Shown: one piece after another, positions 11,600 to 22,513 of the stretch
Layout: every line of letters begins with the position of its first letter
Position numbering within the stretch: position 1 is the first letter of the stretch
From: Trichoplax adhaerens
Lineage: Eukaryota; Placozoa; Uniplacotomia; Trichoplacea; Trichoplacidae
Length of the DNA: 30,635 nucleotides
Assembly (NCBI RefSeq): GCF_000150275.1
Contig: NW_002060962.1
Location: 800,363-830,997, forward strand
Direction: 5' to 3'
Translations under genes and position numbers: made by a program
The notes under the pieces: generated by a model
Seen by the model: the letters and a program-made list of their open reading frames with translations, nothing else
Database searches by the model: none
Told to the model about the DNA's origin: nothing

Positions 11600-12190
11600 A
11601 ATCCCATTAAAATTCATTATTAAAATAAGAATCATTTTAACATTAGAATATTTGTCTTCCTGAAATCATCTTTCAAAATAGACAATTCGTCTAGAATCAT
11701 GAAGGGATTGATATGTTTCATCATAGGTATTTGTTGGCTTGTCAATAAAATTTTAAATCAATTTTATAGGAAGCATCTACTACTTTTAACTAAATCAGCT
11801 ACTTTTTAAATATTATTCTCTGCACGTATCTATGTTGATTAAAGACACTACATTGCTATAAAATACTAATAAGTTACGGAATAAACTGTTTGTGATACTT
11901 TTAAAATGGCATTTAAGTAAGCAACTATCGGAAATCATCAATTTATACTTACGTCGGCAAGGAACTAGATCGCGTTGTCGATAAAATACAAATTGATTTA
12001 ACGTTAGAATATTGATATTGTTGCCGATGTCGTAGTAGCCGTAGTTAAAGTAAGCAACTCACGACTAAGTATTTCTGTTTGTTGGAAGCACTTGTGATAG
12101 GCTTGACAATAAAGCAGTTCAATACTAGAAATGAATATTGCTTTTTGATATCATACGCGTATGTAAAATAAGCAACATTTCAAGGATCAT
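11600..12190. repeat. Diverged tandem array, about 116-135 bp period
   Basis: Variants of 'cttgtcaataaaattttaaatc' lie at about 11738, 11856, 11972 and 12103. 'aagtaagcaac' words lie at about 11914, 12049 and 12168, and 'aacattagaatattt'-like words near 11640, 12005 and 12130. The interlocking order supports a tandem origin with a period near 125 bp. Confidence 0.65.
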
Positions 12191-12316
12191 TACTTTATGC
12201 TATCCTGCTGAGTGTGAATTATGACATAACCTGTCTGCGGATCATTATTCTATCGTAATACAAGATAACTCAGTCGAAGATACGTCCTACTGGAAATTAA
12301 CAATAAATTAATTAAA

Positions 12317-12420
12317 ATCCGAGTATAAGAGGGTAAAGTTCGCCAATGATTAAAGGATAAGACGTCGCCTTTGTCCTCTACTAGAATAGAACGTAAATTA
12401 GCCGTCGCCTTTACTCGGAT
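12317..12420. mobile_element. Possible small inverted-repeat (MITE-like) element
   Basis: A 104-bp segment starts with 'atccgagta' and ends with its exact reverse complement 'tactcggat'. Inside, 'agagggtaaagttcgcc' (about 12328) and 'gtcgcctttgtcctct' (about 12364) form a second, imperfect inverted pair, so the single strand could fold into a long hairpin. The inner words 'attaaaggataaga' and 'gtcgcct' recur at 16308-16334, suggesting a dispersed family. Terminal inverted repeats of 9 bp with no coding capacity would fit a non-autonomous DNA transposon remnant; target-site duplication is not clear. Confidence 0.4.
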
Positions 12421-13984
12421 AATACTTTCTCATAGCACTTTAGTTTGATTAAGCAAAAGTTGAGCAATAGCTAGGATTGCATTGAATTCAATATCAGAAA
12501 ATTTACAATTAGCATGAATTAGAAATAGAATTTATGGACAATAATGTATATTCTTTTCATTAGCTACGCCCAGTTATTCAAATCGAATAGATCTACTGTA
12601 TACCAGCTAGTTACCTCTTGTAATAAATTGTATACTTGTACTGCTTTGTACCTGGCACAATTTTACTCGCTCTCCGTTCACTGCTTTTGATATTTAAAAT
12701 ATTATACAAGCAAATTGACTAAGGTGAAAATCTGCTACGTTAATCGAAAGATTAATGTGTTAAGTAATCATGCTTCAGTCAGGACTGGGTATGTTATAAA
12801 GGTTGGCAATTTGAAAATGGGTAAAATAACATGTAGTTTTTACCATTCACATTGTCATAATCCTAATACTGTAGAATAAATTAAGTGTTTCATGGCATAT
12901 TGGATCAAAATGGGACTAGGCTATCAAATTTATCTAATTTATATGTTGGTATGGCCTACCCTGGATAGTTTAGGTACGTAACAATTAATGACAGATATTC
13001 CGCTCCAAATCAAAAGTTAATATCCATATTGATAGCTAAGTTTGCACTGACTATCATCATAGACGAGAATGTCAATGGCTTATAAACAGAGAAAGTACTC
13101 ATCAAATTATGCTGTTACTTACAGAAAAAATAGGATTTAAATTTGTGCGATCTGGATTGATGATATTGATTCATAAGATAGAATCAGAAAAGGTATAAGC
13201 AAAAATTATCGAGGCAACATAACACTAGATAATAATAAGCAACGTATTAGAATTTAAATTTAACCTTTATCGTTACTTTTATCCTTATAAACTTAATTCC
13301 AAGTCTTGGGCAAAAAGGAATGCTGTAAAAGAAACTAGAGGCGAGATTTTTAAAATAAAGGATCTTAACTACTCTTGACTTTATATTTATATATCTAAAT
13401 GTGTTAACTGGAATAATTAACTAAGACTGAATGATTCAATAGGTAGAAAATAATAGACATAAACTGTGTTCAAATTTTAGCCAAGGATACTTTTCTAAAT
13501 AGATTAAATAGTAAATAAATTTTCCATAACAAAAAATAGAACAAGTAGAGATGAAAGCTGAAAATTTTCTCATCGATCTCTTTAAGCAATGAAATTTTTC
13601 GAGAAAGCAGTTGATATTTTTTTGCTTTTGAAATACAATATGCAATAATATATCAAATATAATGTTGTGATTGTCTTATAGTACAGTGAATAGATAAAAA
13701 TCTGCACAGAAACAGAGATGAAATTATTGCTCTGATACGCAATTAATTGAAAGTATCTGATTTCTTATATGATTAATAAAACAGATTTATGTAGATTTTG
13801 GTCGGTAGATTGTTTCTATTCAATTATAGAATACTTTATATTCAATTATGAGGGCAATATTTAAGTTTCTGCTACTGCAACAATGAAAATTACCAACAAT
13901 ATCTGAATTATCAGCAAATCATACGCGTTAATAATGATAGCTAAACATCTTCACGATGGAGTCTGATGCTAAATTTTACGATAA
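12421..13984. other. AT-rich stretch without a recognisable gene
   Basis: No splice-consistent exon or repeat array was recognised. A 69-codon minus-strand frame at 13436-13645 has no recognisable domain and is not called. Confidence 0.45.
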
Positions 13985-14233
13985 ATGATTACATTTTTAG
14001 ACACTTTGTCCAAGGGTATTCGATTAGCGGTAGAACGATATCTAAAAGCATATCGAAATTATTTTAATAGCGATATCCATATTATTAATAATCATTTACT
14101 ATGGAGTAGATATTTATTAAATAGAAATAATTTTACCCTCATCAATACTTCAATGCACATAACCATAGGATTTTCTATCCAAAAAGTAGTCGAATATGGT
14201 ATTAATTTCAGCTCTTTTTCATATCTTTTTTAA
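13985..14233 (+). pseudogene. Ankyrin-like relic, 82-codon open frame
   Basis: The plus-strand frame is open from an ATG at 13985 to a TAA at 14233. Its second half reads with the spacing of one ankyrin repeat: a TLINTSMHIT segment where the family has TPLHLA, then QKVVEYGINF where it has VVKLLLEYGADVN. The first half (DTLSKGIRLAVERYLKAY) could be a preceding repeat. Key glycine, proline and alanine positions are poorly kept and no flanking exon is visible, so I treat it as a decayed fragment. An unrelated chance frame is possible. Confidence 0.3.
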
Positions 14234-15480
14234 ATTTACCTATAGCAAGTTGTATATTATCTTATTATAGATAGCAGAAATAATAAAAATCAACATAATA
14301 ATCACTCTAGACTGCATTAATGAGTTGGAAACTTCATGTACAGATCCGCCTATTCCGATAAAAATCTCGATTTGTTTGCATAAGTTTGTTATATTTATTT
14401 AAGCGATTATAGAGATAAGATTATTGGCTGGTTGCCGAGATAAACTCTTTCCAGTCTCGGGCTAATTACAGTCCGGTTGAATATTACTAAAGTTCAGCCA
14501 AACAATAGATTATTCTGGCTGGCAAGTTGTTGCAAATTCAATCTGTGATATAGCGTAATCTCTGCGAGTTTATAGTGCAAATAAATCGTCTGATGACTTT
14601 CTGCTAAAATTAATATTTGTGATGATATTTAATAAGCATGATGCAATAGCGTTTCTAAATACGTATATCAGTATTATGGCCTCTGGTTATCGCATTTATA
14701 TTTTTGAGATTATCTAGCTGATATCATTATTGACTGATAGTCTGGATGCAGTATTTATTTGAAGTTTTCTTTCTGATTACTAAGTGGCGAAGGAAACACG
14801 ACACTTCAGAAATTCTTTTAGCTAACTAATTATTCATCATGAGAAAGTCTAAACACGGCTTTGAAGCATAAATTTAGTTAGAACGAAGCCGTGAACTGTT
14901 AGTAATTATTAGTCTGATTATGAGCCAGAAGTTTACTATTTGATCATTTTAGTATAAACTTCTATACTTATGTAGTTCATCATTTAAAACTACTTAGGTG
15001 TATTTGATGAATTTATACTAATATTTAAAGGAAACTCTCGGGTCAATTAACGGTAAAAAATGCGACAAAATTTACTCTTTATAAAGTATTTGGCTGAACA
15101 AGCGTATCAGGCTTTTCTAACAAGACGGTTGCTCTTATTATACTCAGTAGGCAGTTATATCACTTTGTATAAATTTCAGCCCATAATGCTTTGTTTGTAA
15201 TTAAAAAAATTGCTTCGCTTATGCTAGCCGCCGTGTCAAACCTTGTACTACATTACGTTTATATCTGATTTTACGATTAACAACAAAGCAATCTTAAAAG
15301 CTGATATCTACAATTATTTTCGATTAGTTCTATACATTGACTTTATTAGCGATAAAGTAATTTAATGTTTATAAATATAAAATAGCGCATTGTAGTGTAC
15401 GGGTTATTAGCCCTAGGTTCGTAATCCTTCAACTCTAAATTCTGAGTTGTTAAAATGGAGCAAATCCCTAATAGGACACA
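14234..15480. other. Stretch without a gene; one perfect 8-bp stem
   Basis: No gene was seen. A perfect inverted pair 'cacggctt' (14854-14861) and 'aagccgtg' (14886-14893) could form a hairpin with a 24-nt loop. A smaller inverted pair around 'gccgaga' and 'tctcgggc' lies near 14433-14462. Confidence 0.45.
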
Positions 15481-15486
15481 AAATAG

Positions 15487-15958
15487 TCAACACCGTATAA
15501 TTGACTTATAACAGTTAAGTTTATTAACGTCCGTGCGTCGTCCGTCAGAGAAGAATTCCAATTTCTTCCCCTCATAATAACAGTCGAAAGTGGCTAAGAT
15601 AAACCGGATAATAGACTTAGCCTCCACGATAACAACTCTATACAACTTATACAAATTATCGTCAATTGCTCGTCTACAGTACATAGGAGTCATCAATCAC
15701 ATTAGTACATTGCTTAATAGCACTACTTAATATGGCAATCAACTACGGCCTTATATAGGACATACTTTATTAAGACATACAGTTCTACACTACATGCTAT
15801 CATTCCATTGCCTACACAAAACTACTGTAATTAGCTGAAATCACTACACGCATATTGGAATATCCTAGAAAGGGTGCTGGTGTACCTACTCTAACAGGTC
15901 TTCCAGTTAATGTGGCTTTACCATAAGACGTGTGTGGCAAGTCACGGGAGGCACGCAC
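15487..15958 (-). other. Block with two minus-strand open stretches, product unknown
   Basis: On the minus strand a frame opens right after an acceptor-like TCCTCTAG at 15959 and stays open for 48 codons to a TAG at 15812. It includes SYGKATLTGRPVRVGTPAPF, an unusually protein-like stretch for this DNA. Further down, a 69-codon frame runs from an ATG at 15696 to 15487, with RRAIDDNLYKLYRVVIVEAK and a charged tail. The two could be exons of one gene or remnants of a mobile element. I do not recognise either. Base composition is less AT-rich than the surroundings and the plus strand is C-rich, which sets the block apart. Confidence 0.25.
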
Positions 15959-15959
15959 C

Positions 15960-16672
15960 TAGAGGATAAACTTGTAGTTTATAACTAACTTATTATTACT
16001 AAGATTCGGTATTTATAGTTTTGGGTTCTAACATTATACATAATAATTACATTTTTATTTATACTTCACAATTAAGTATCGGTTCTCTCTTACATACATA
16101 TTTACACTCAATTCCTACTGTGAACATATGTGAATTTCTACTTTAGTTGTTAGGTTGATGAAAAAGACTGTCCAAAAGCTTTTCTGTTGGATTGAGTGCG
16201 ATAAGATTACTTTAGCATACAGTGAAGTAGATTCTTTACAGTAATGGATAAGTCGAATTTCTCGCAATATTGAATTCCTAATCTTGGAATAGTCCATTAT
16301 CTCAGATATTAAAGGATAAGATAAGAAGTCGCCTCTGATGCTGTGTTATACAACCAATTGTGAATAAACGATGTTATTTCCTTATGACTGATTGATTGTT
16401 CGTTTATTTCGTAATATAATATCATACATACCAGTAATTAAGTTCGTATAGTATGTAATCAAGATTACAGTAATTTTCTTGTCATCAAATCTACTGCATA
16501 GAAATGTCAGGAGCTTCATTCATTCTAAAATTATTCCGTTATCGTTGTGTAACATACAATGTTGATTTTATAATGCATCCATGCTTTATAAAAGTCGATT
16601 ACGCAATATGAATACTGTACAATACTGTTCACAGCATGTAAATGTTAGTACTACCATTCAATAATATATCTC
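15960..16672. other. 3' flank of bystin; possible poly(A) signal
   Basis: On the minus strand this lies downstream of the bystin stop codon. An AATAAA hexamer on that strand lies at 16403-16408, about 265 bp after the stop. It is a candidate cleavage signal but not the only AT-rich hexamer here. The 60-codon minus frame at 16115-16297 has no recognisable domain. Confidence 0.35.
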
Positions 16673-19600
16673 TTATGGCATCATTGCATCTTCTGGTATC
16701 TCAAGGTCTCGACACTTTGAATTTGTTATTTCACGGCGAATTTCACTTGATATCTAATTACAATTTTATATTAGTTTTTAAAATTTGCTAGTTACCTAGC
16801 ATTATCAATGGGTTATAGCAGCATACCTGATTATGCTTTTGCACTTCACAAATATCTAATAATGCAGTCTTTTGATCGCTAGAAATATCTTCTTTATATC
16901 TTCAGCCGTTGCAAGAATAAAAACATAGTAATAGATTAATAACTGTTGCATAATATAATGATCGTTTAGCTAAGTAATGGCCTATAACTATAAGGCTGTA
17001 CGGCGTTTGATATACAGTACCTTTGCACGAATGTTAGGAAGCACTGGTGCCATAATACTGGCAGCCGTCTTTTCTCTGACCTAAATCTGCAGGAAATAAT
17101 TTTAAGTAATTACCAAGTCGTCCATTGGGGATAATGAAACATTTTAACAGGCTTACCTTAGGAAATGGAATACTAAAGCATCGATAACTTTATATGGCAT
17201 GGTATAGCCTTTATCAAGTAAAATTCTGATAAAAATACTATTTGCACCTATATAAAATTCGGAAGAATGATTTATTATTTTTAGCTAATGTCCAAACTTT
17301 GATAACCGGTAGGATAATATAGACTGACAAGAGAAGATGTAGTTTCTCATACATCAAATACCTGTGTATTCCAATTCTGTGAGTTTTAAAATAGCAGCAC
17401 ATGCATGAAGTGAAGTAATACTCGTTTTATTTAAAATACTTCCAATAATGACAGCTTCACGTAATGAGCAATTTCTAGCCTAAAAATATTTTATTTTTGA
17501 AAGTTAATTTCATTTCCTAATTTTATAGATGGCTAATATGTTAAATTCAAAGGTTAACATTTGTAATTATACGAACCTCACATAACGGAAGTAAAATACC
17601 CTTGAAAAACGCCGATGGTTTAAATAGTGCCTTTTTAAGAGCCTGAAAATAGTGATCTGGTTTAATTTGCTGACATAAATTTAAGAGCAAATCTGAATTT
17701 CAATGGAGCAGAAAGTAGTCACGATGATAATATACTAACCATGTATAGATGGTAGTTTAAACGTTTATACTCAGCAATATCATCGCGAACTCTCGGTAGT
17801 AGTACCAGATTATAGAATCGTTGGACTTTTCTTGCTGTAAGATTTGAAGACAAGATTCGAGTCGCTTCGTACATTGCCGCTGCGGTCCAATTTTCAGGCT
17901 CGGTAATGCAAACCAGCTACAAGAAGAATTTTAACCATTTAGATGTTTACCCAATAGTACAGTAGTAGAATGATAGACATACCAGAAAATGTTGTAACCT
18001 TTTTACACTCATTGACGACTGGAATAAAGGTACATAAATGAAACAATGACCAATATAATCTTGCTTACCTCTTCCCAGTTTGGAACACAGGCTAAATAAT
18101 TGAATGGCTTAGGCAAACGTCCAGATCTAAACTTGCTTAGCAGTTCTCCAACTCTACATTCACAGGTCGTTTAAATTTGACGAGATTAACTTATTGTATT
18201 GGAATATTTAGTACAATTCGATCAAATGCTGGTATATTTTTTCTGTTTTTAGTAGTCGAACATCAAAAGCGTTTAATCGAATAAATTTTAACTCTTACTT
18301 TCTGAAGTACATGACTAATTTCTGATCTAGTGGTGCATGCCTTGTTATTGATCCACTATCTGTCAAAATAGCATGATAAAAACCAATTCCATTAAAAAAG
18401 ATCTACTTTCTGTACATAAATTTACGTCTGAAATTCTTTCGAAGAGGTATTTCTATGTTTATTGTTTTCATCAACAACCTGACATTTGGCTTTGGAATTC
18501 GATATGTTTTTCGTTAATCTTTTCCTTGATAAAATCACCTAAAGTCATTCTTTTATCAGGCTCTACTGACATAAATAATTGCAATGCCTTTTCATCCTCC
18601 TTGTCTAGTTTCTAAATGTCAAATACATCGTAAGTTATGAATCTGTAATCCTGCAAAATCGCCCGATTGACCAAAGATTAATTTGTATATGGTAAAGCGA
18701 TAACACAGTATAGTACTTACGATCGCTCCGGTTAGGTCTGCCTCGGAAATTTCTACATCTGATCCTTCGTCGCTATTAGCTTCACCATCAGCTTCACTAT
18801 CATTGTCGAAATGGTCTCCTAGACTAGTAGTGGGTTGAGGACGTTTCTTAATTCGTTTTCTTTGTGCAGGGTGAACATCATCTAATCCCTCCTCGATTTC
18901 ATCTTGTTGTTCCCTGGCTTGCTGGAGAATTTTGCCAGATAGTCTTTCTGTAACATACTTTTATTTTAATGATTACAAGTTAGAAAATTGGGGATACTGT
19001 GCGTGAGCATTGTCAAAGTAGTAACAACGGTTTGTAAATTGAAATAGAAATATGTACATGTATTGTAAATTTAAAATTGCGTAGTTAATTGTTAAATAAA
19101 TGAATTTAGAATCGTGAAATAGGTGAAGTTGGCATTTACGTAATTTATTGTGCAAAGTAAAGCGGATTTTATGATATGGAATATAGAGGTCGGTTTCAGT
19201 TAAGAGCACTATGAGACTCCTATGATAAACGCATAGCACTGTACCTCTTCTACGGTACAACATAGCTCTTCATAGTTATGATGAAGTAACAACATTGCTC
19301 TTCATAGTTATGATAAAGTAACCAGAATTGGGGGTAAGTTTGTCATAAAGTCGTTTTAATAGGCGTTGAAGGTTTAACTATCAGATACTATGTGTGAGGC
19401 AAATTAGAGTCATAGAGTAATTCATTTTTTTTCTTCTGATGAACTACTTGGCAAAGTTGTAGCTTCATTTTATGCTGTTGATGAACCCAGAATACAATTA
19501 CATGTTGAGTAAGAACTGTCCTATTGAAAGTTCTAGCCTTGAGGTAATATGAGCTATCTTTCTTTTGTTAGAAATTGAGGCAGAATTGTTCCATCATGAC

Positions 19601-20782
19601 AAAATACAAATAGCAGGCAGTACTTCGTCGACAATAAAAAGTGCAACCAAAAGTTAACAGTGTTACCCGTCTATTGGGAATCTTGGATCAGGTGTCCATT
19701 CTGACTAGGGTAAGCCTTTGTAACAAACATTTATTGAAGGTAATGCAGGAATACTTCATATCCATACACTGATCGTCAGCATGAACAGTAATGATGGATA
19801 AATATGAACTAGATAGCACTGTAGTCTGTTGTCATACACTACTAGTGACAAAGTAGTCTGCACACGCTAATGCTTATGAAGAACGCCTCTTACTGACTTA
19901 AAGAGGCAAGATTCGTTATATCACCAAATAATTCAGTTCCAACGACCGAATACTATAGTATAATGTAGACGAGGTAGTCCGAGATTGATTACTATTTATT
20001 ACTGAAGAAATCTTGACAACCAAGATTATAGTCTGGACAATTTAATAGCAATTGACAAACTAGTTGGCTAACTAACCGACTAACTAACTAAAAAGTGGTC
20101 TTAATCATTAGAACGAGCTTACGCATCGTAACATCTGTTGACTCCGCTACAACGCTACCTAGTGTTAGTTTTCAGCATCTTATAAGGACAGGGGAATGGA
20201 TGGCTTGCAAGGGAATGATGGAAATAATTGATCAATTGTATCCAAAATTGTAGTGAATACAAGTGAAAAATTTCATACCTAGGCAGTTGTAATCCTATTG
20301 CAATTGCACGCTAATTCATAGAAGATTATGTTATCATTACTGTTTGTAAGTGGAACCTAGTTGTGATTTGGAGGTCATTCGTCTATATTGTAGAGCACGA
20401 ATGAGCTGGAGGAATTATCGATCAAGAGCATTTTATAAGTATTCAACAGCGAGCTGTTTCATTCTCGTTGCGATCCATGAAGCATTACAGCGAGTTAATT
20501 GATTCTAGTTGGCATCCATCCATAGAAAGTTCAACTAGTATGCAATCTTATACATCTCATGAATACTGAACTAATCTCAAAGTGATATAGATACAATGAT
20601 CTACTGGTAGGGTAAGAAAGTAAGTCTAAATTGTTACCATCCATTGCGCATTGATTGAAGCTTACCGGATCAGTTTTTTCGACACGTTTTCGCCTCTTAT
20701 TTCTGCCGCTTGGTTTGGCATGCACATCACCAATAATATCATCGGCAAGCCCTCGATTTCTTTGCTCTTTCTTGTCACTCAT
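16673..20782 (-). CDS. BYSL: Bystin (ENP1 homologue), 40S ribosome biogenesis factor
   Basis: Twelve minus-strand exons join in phase to 434 codons: 20782-20666, 18957-18721, 18611-18479, 18359-18299, 18153-18069, 17916-17740, 17642-17577, 17479-17362, 17247-17157, 17086-17021, 16899-16827 and 16753-16673. All introns are GT-AG; eleven range from 70 bp to 1.7 kb (the first). Bystin/Enp1 is a component of pre-40S particles, needed for 18S rRNA processing and small-subunit export. The N-terminal third is basic then acidic (RKRVEK at 31-36; [14 protein letters not shown] near 51-64), as in the family. The conserved C-terminal helical domain follows, with [12 protein letters not shown] (216-227), [14 protein letters not shown] (244-257), [10 protein letters not shown] (about 298-307) and LPVLWHQC. 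Length matches the usual animal protein of about 437 residues. The start is fixed by an in-frame TAA two codons upstream. No frameshift or missing block was seen, so the gene looks intact. Confidence 0.96.
18958..20665 (-). other. Bystin intron 1, long, with a short direct repeat
   Basis: This 1708-bp intron separates exon 1 from exon 2 and is far longer than the other bystin introns. It begins GTAAGC and ends AAAG on the minus strand. At 19265-19322 a 'gctcttcatagttatgatga' word occurs twice with a 32-bp period. Near 20058-20092 there is a 'ggctaactaaccgactaact' tract of short repeats. No nested gene was found; the 96-codon minus frame at 18973-19263 has no recognisable domain. Confidence 0.8.
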
Positions 20783-20984
20783 CTCTTAATCGATGTGTCA
20801 ATTCGAGTTTAATGATTTTCAGCTGCTGCAATAACTTGGCAAAAGATCGAAAATGCTCTTGTAGACGTTGTCATTTATTGGTTGGATCTCCTGCTCCCTT
20901 TGAGCTGTTGATGGCTTGTAGGTTGAGTATGGGCTGTAGTAGACTAGTCAAAACTAGTTCCGAATAGGTAGCACATGTGAGCAC

Positions 20985-22090
20985 CTGAAGGTGACATTAA
21001 TTTTGCAAGCTACATCTCGCTGACATAGGATACTGGTCGCATGTACAATGCAGTATTGCAATGAGAATAGGATTAAACTGAATGAAGACTCATGATAGGG
21101 TACAATAATAATATCAGCGCCTGTCTCTTCAGTACCATACAGAACAGTAGTGAATAAAAGTCGGCAGCAGATGCACCTCTGCGAGCACATTATGGTGACA
21201 TCCATTTTGCCAGCTACCTTGCTTGCTTCTCCTCCTATAGGAAACAGTACTGCAGCAAGGGTAGAGTTAAGCGTAATGAATTAACCTATCATCCAGTATC
21301 AACGTCAGCGACTGTCAATTGGACTTATCCATACCAGACTTGAAGATGCACGACAGTGCAGTGTAATATATTCAGTGTGAGCAAAAATAATGTCACTATT
21401 CCATACTCTTCCATGACAGTCGTACAGTTTGGGAGAACGTCGTTTACGAGTCACCTTGATCATGATGATATTTCGTCGCAAAATATCAACCACGTCATGG
21501 TGACATCCATTTTGCTTGCCATCTGTGTTGCTTTTACTACTATACGATACAGTTCTACAGTATATCAAGACTAGGATTACCTGAAATGAATTAACTTTTA
21601 AAGAAGATATATTTCAACGTTGTCCATTCAACTGATCCATACTACAGTAGATTTGACTATGCACTTGGGCATAGTCATCGTCATATTTCGTCGCAATATA
21701 TCAACTACGTCATGGTGACTTCGATTTTGCCAGCCATCTCTGTTTGCTTTTACTACGATACGATACATTACTGCTTCAAGACTAGGATTACCTGCAATGA
21801 ATTAACCTTTAAGGAAGATATCGTACAATATCAACGTTGTCCATTTAACTGATCCATACTGCTGTACAGTACAGTAGATTTGATTATGCACTTCGGCATA
21901 CTGTAGTCATCGCGTATTTCGTCGTAATATATCAAGCAAGTGATGGTGACATCAATTTTGCCAGCCATCTCTCTTGCTTTTACTACCGTATGACATAGTA
22001 TTACAGTACTGTACATCAAGACTAGGATTGCCTGCAATGAAGGAAGATATCATTCAGAGTATCTACGTCAGCGTCTGTCCAATGTCCCGC
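20985..22090. repeat. Tandem repeat, about 200-310 bp units, in a divergent spacer
   Basis: Five related units fill most of the space between the bystin and FAM167 starts. The anchor 'ggtgacatccattttgccag' and its variants lie at about 20991, 21193, 21500, 21714 and 21944 (steps 202, 307, 214 and 230). Each unit also carries 'gatattTCGTCGcaatatatcaac', 'caagactaggattacctgcaatg' and 'gaattaacctttaaggaagatat' segments in the same order. The last three copies are the most alike, so expansion was probably recent at that end. Short frames at 20954-22037 on both strands come from the repeat and are not called as genes. Confidence 0.85.
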
Positions 22091-22094
22091 TGAC

Positions 22095-22326
22095 TGTACT
22101 TGGCTGCTTTCTACTACTAAAATGCTTTCCATAAAATCGCATCGAGTAGTCCCTGGCCTTTTTCCCTTCAAATATGCAGCCATGACTACAGCAGTAGAGT
22201 TGTACTTGGCTGCTTTCTACTACTATAATGCATCGCATAAAATCGCATCGAGTAGTCCCTGGCCTTTTTCCCTTCAAATATGTAGCCATGACTACAGTCG
22301 TAGAGTTGAACTTGGCTACTTTCTAC
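22095..22326. repeat. Two near-identical 106-bp tandem copies plus a partial third
   Basis: 22095-22200 and 22201-22306 match with about seven differences in 106 bp, and a third partial copy starts at 22307 ('tgaacttggctactttctac'). The unit begins 'tgtacttggctgctttctac' and holds 'gtccctggcctttttccctt'. The low divergence marks it as young compared with the arrays in the left half. It ends about 190 bp before the FAM167 start codon, so it may lie in that gene's promoter or 5' leader. Confidence 0.9.
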
Positions 22327-22338
22327 TGTATTGTGCAG

Positions 22339-22350
22339 TACTGTACAGTA
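22339..22350. repeat. 12-bp perfect palindrome of a recurring TACTGTA family
   Basis: 'tactgtacagta' is self-complementary and recurs at 22876-22887. The inverted form 'tacagtactgta' lies at 22002-22013. Partial versions (tactgta, acagtacagta) cluster at 21860-23130 and again at 30360-30635. No function can be assigned from sequence alone. Confidence 0.7.
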
Positions 22351-22513
22351 ATACTGTAGGCTTCTACAGTACTATATACTGTAGTCGACTTTACGTCATG
22401 ACAAGCAGTCGAGACAGACTGGTGCAATAAAATCGACAGATTCGGCGAAAGAAAATAAATATTCAAGTTATACAATCATCCACAGTCTGTTTTTTATTGC
22501 CAACATTCAAGAA

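Noticed and set aside
18373-18615. 80-codon plus-strand frame
   Set aside because: It is the antisense shadow of bystin exon 3 and the adjacent intron.
20985-21960. CCATTTTGCC words in the spacer repeat as YY1-like sites
   Set aside because: The core is kept in only two of five copies and the flanks do not match the usual consensus.
22068-22430. Open frames on both strands over the 106-bp copies
   Set aside because: They exist because the repeat unit lacks stops in those frames; the same peptide recurs with the repeat, and neither has a splice or domain context.
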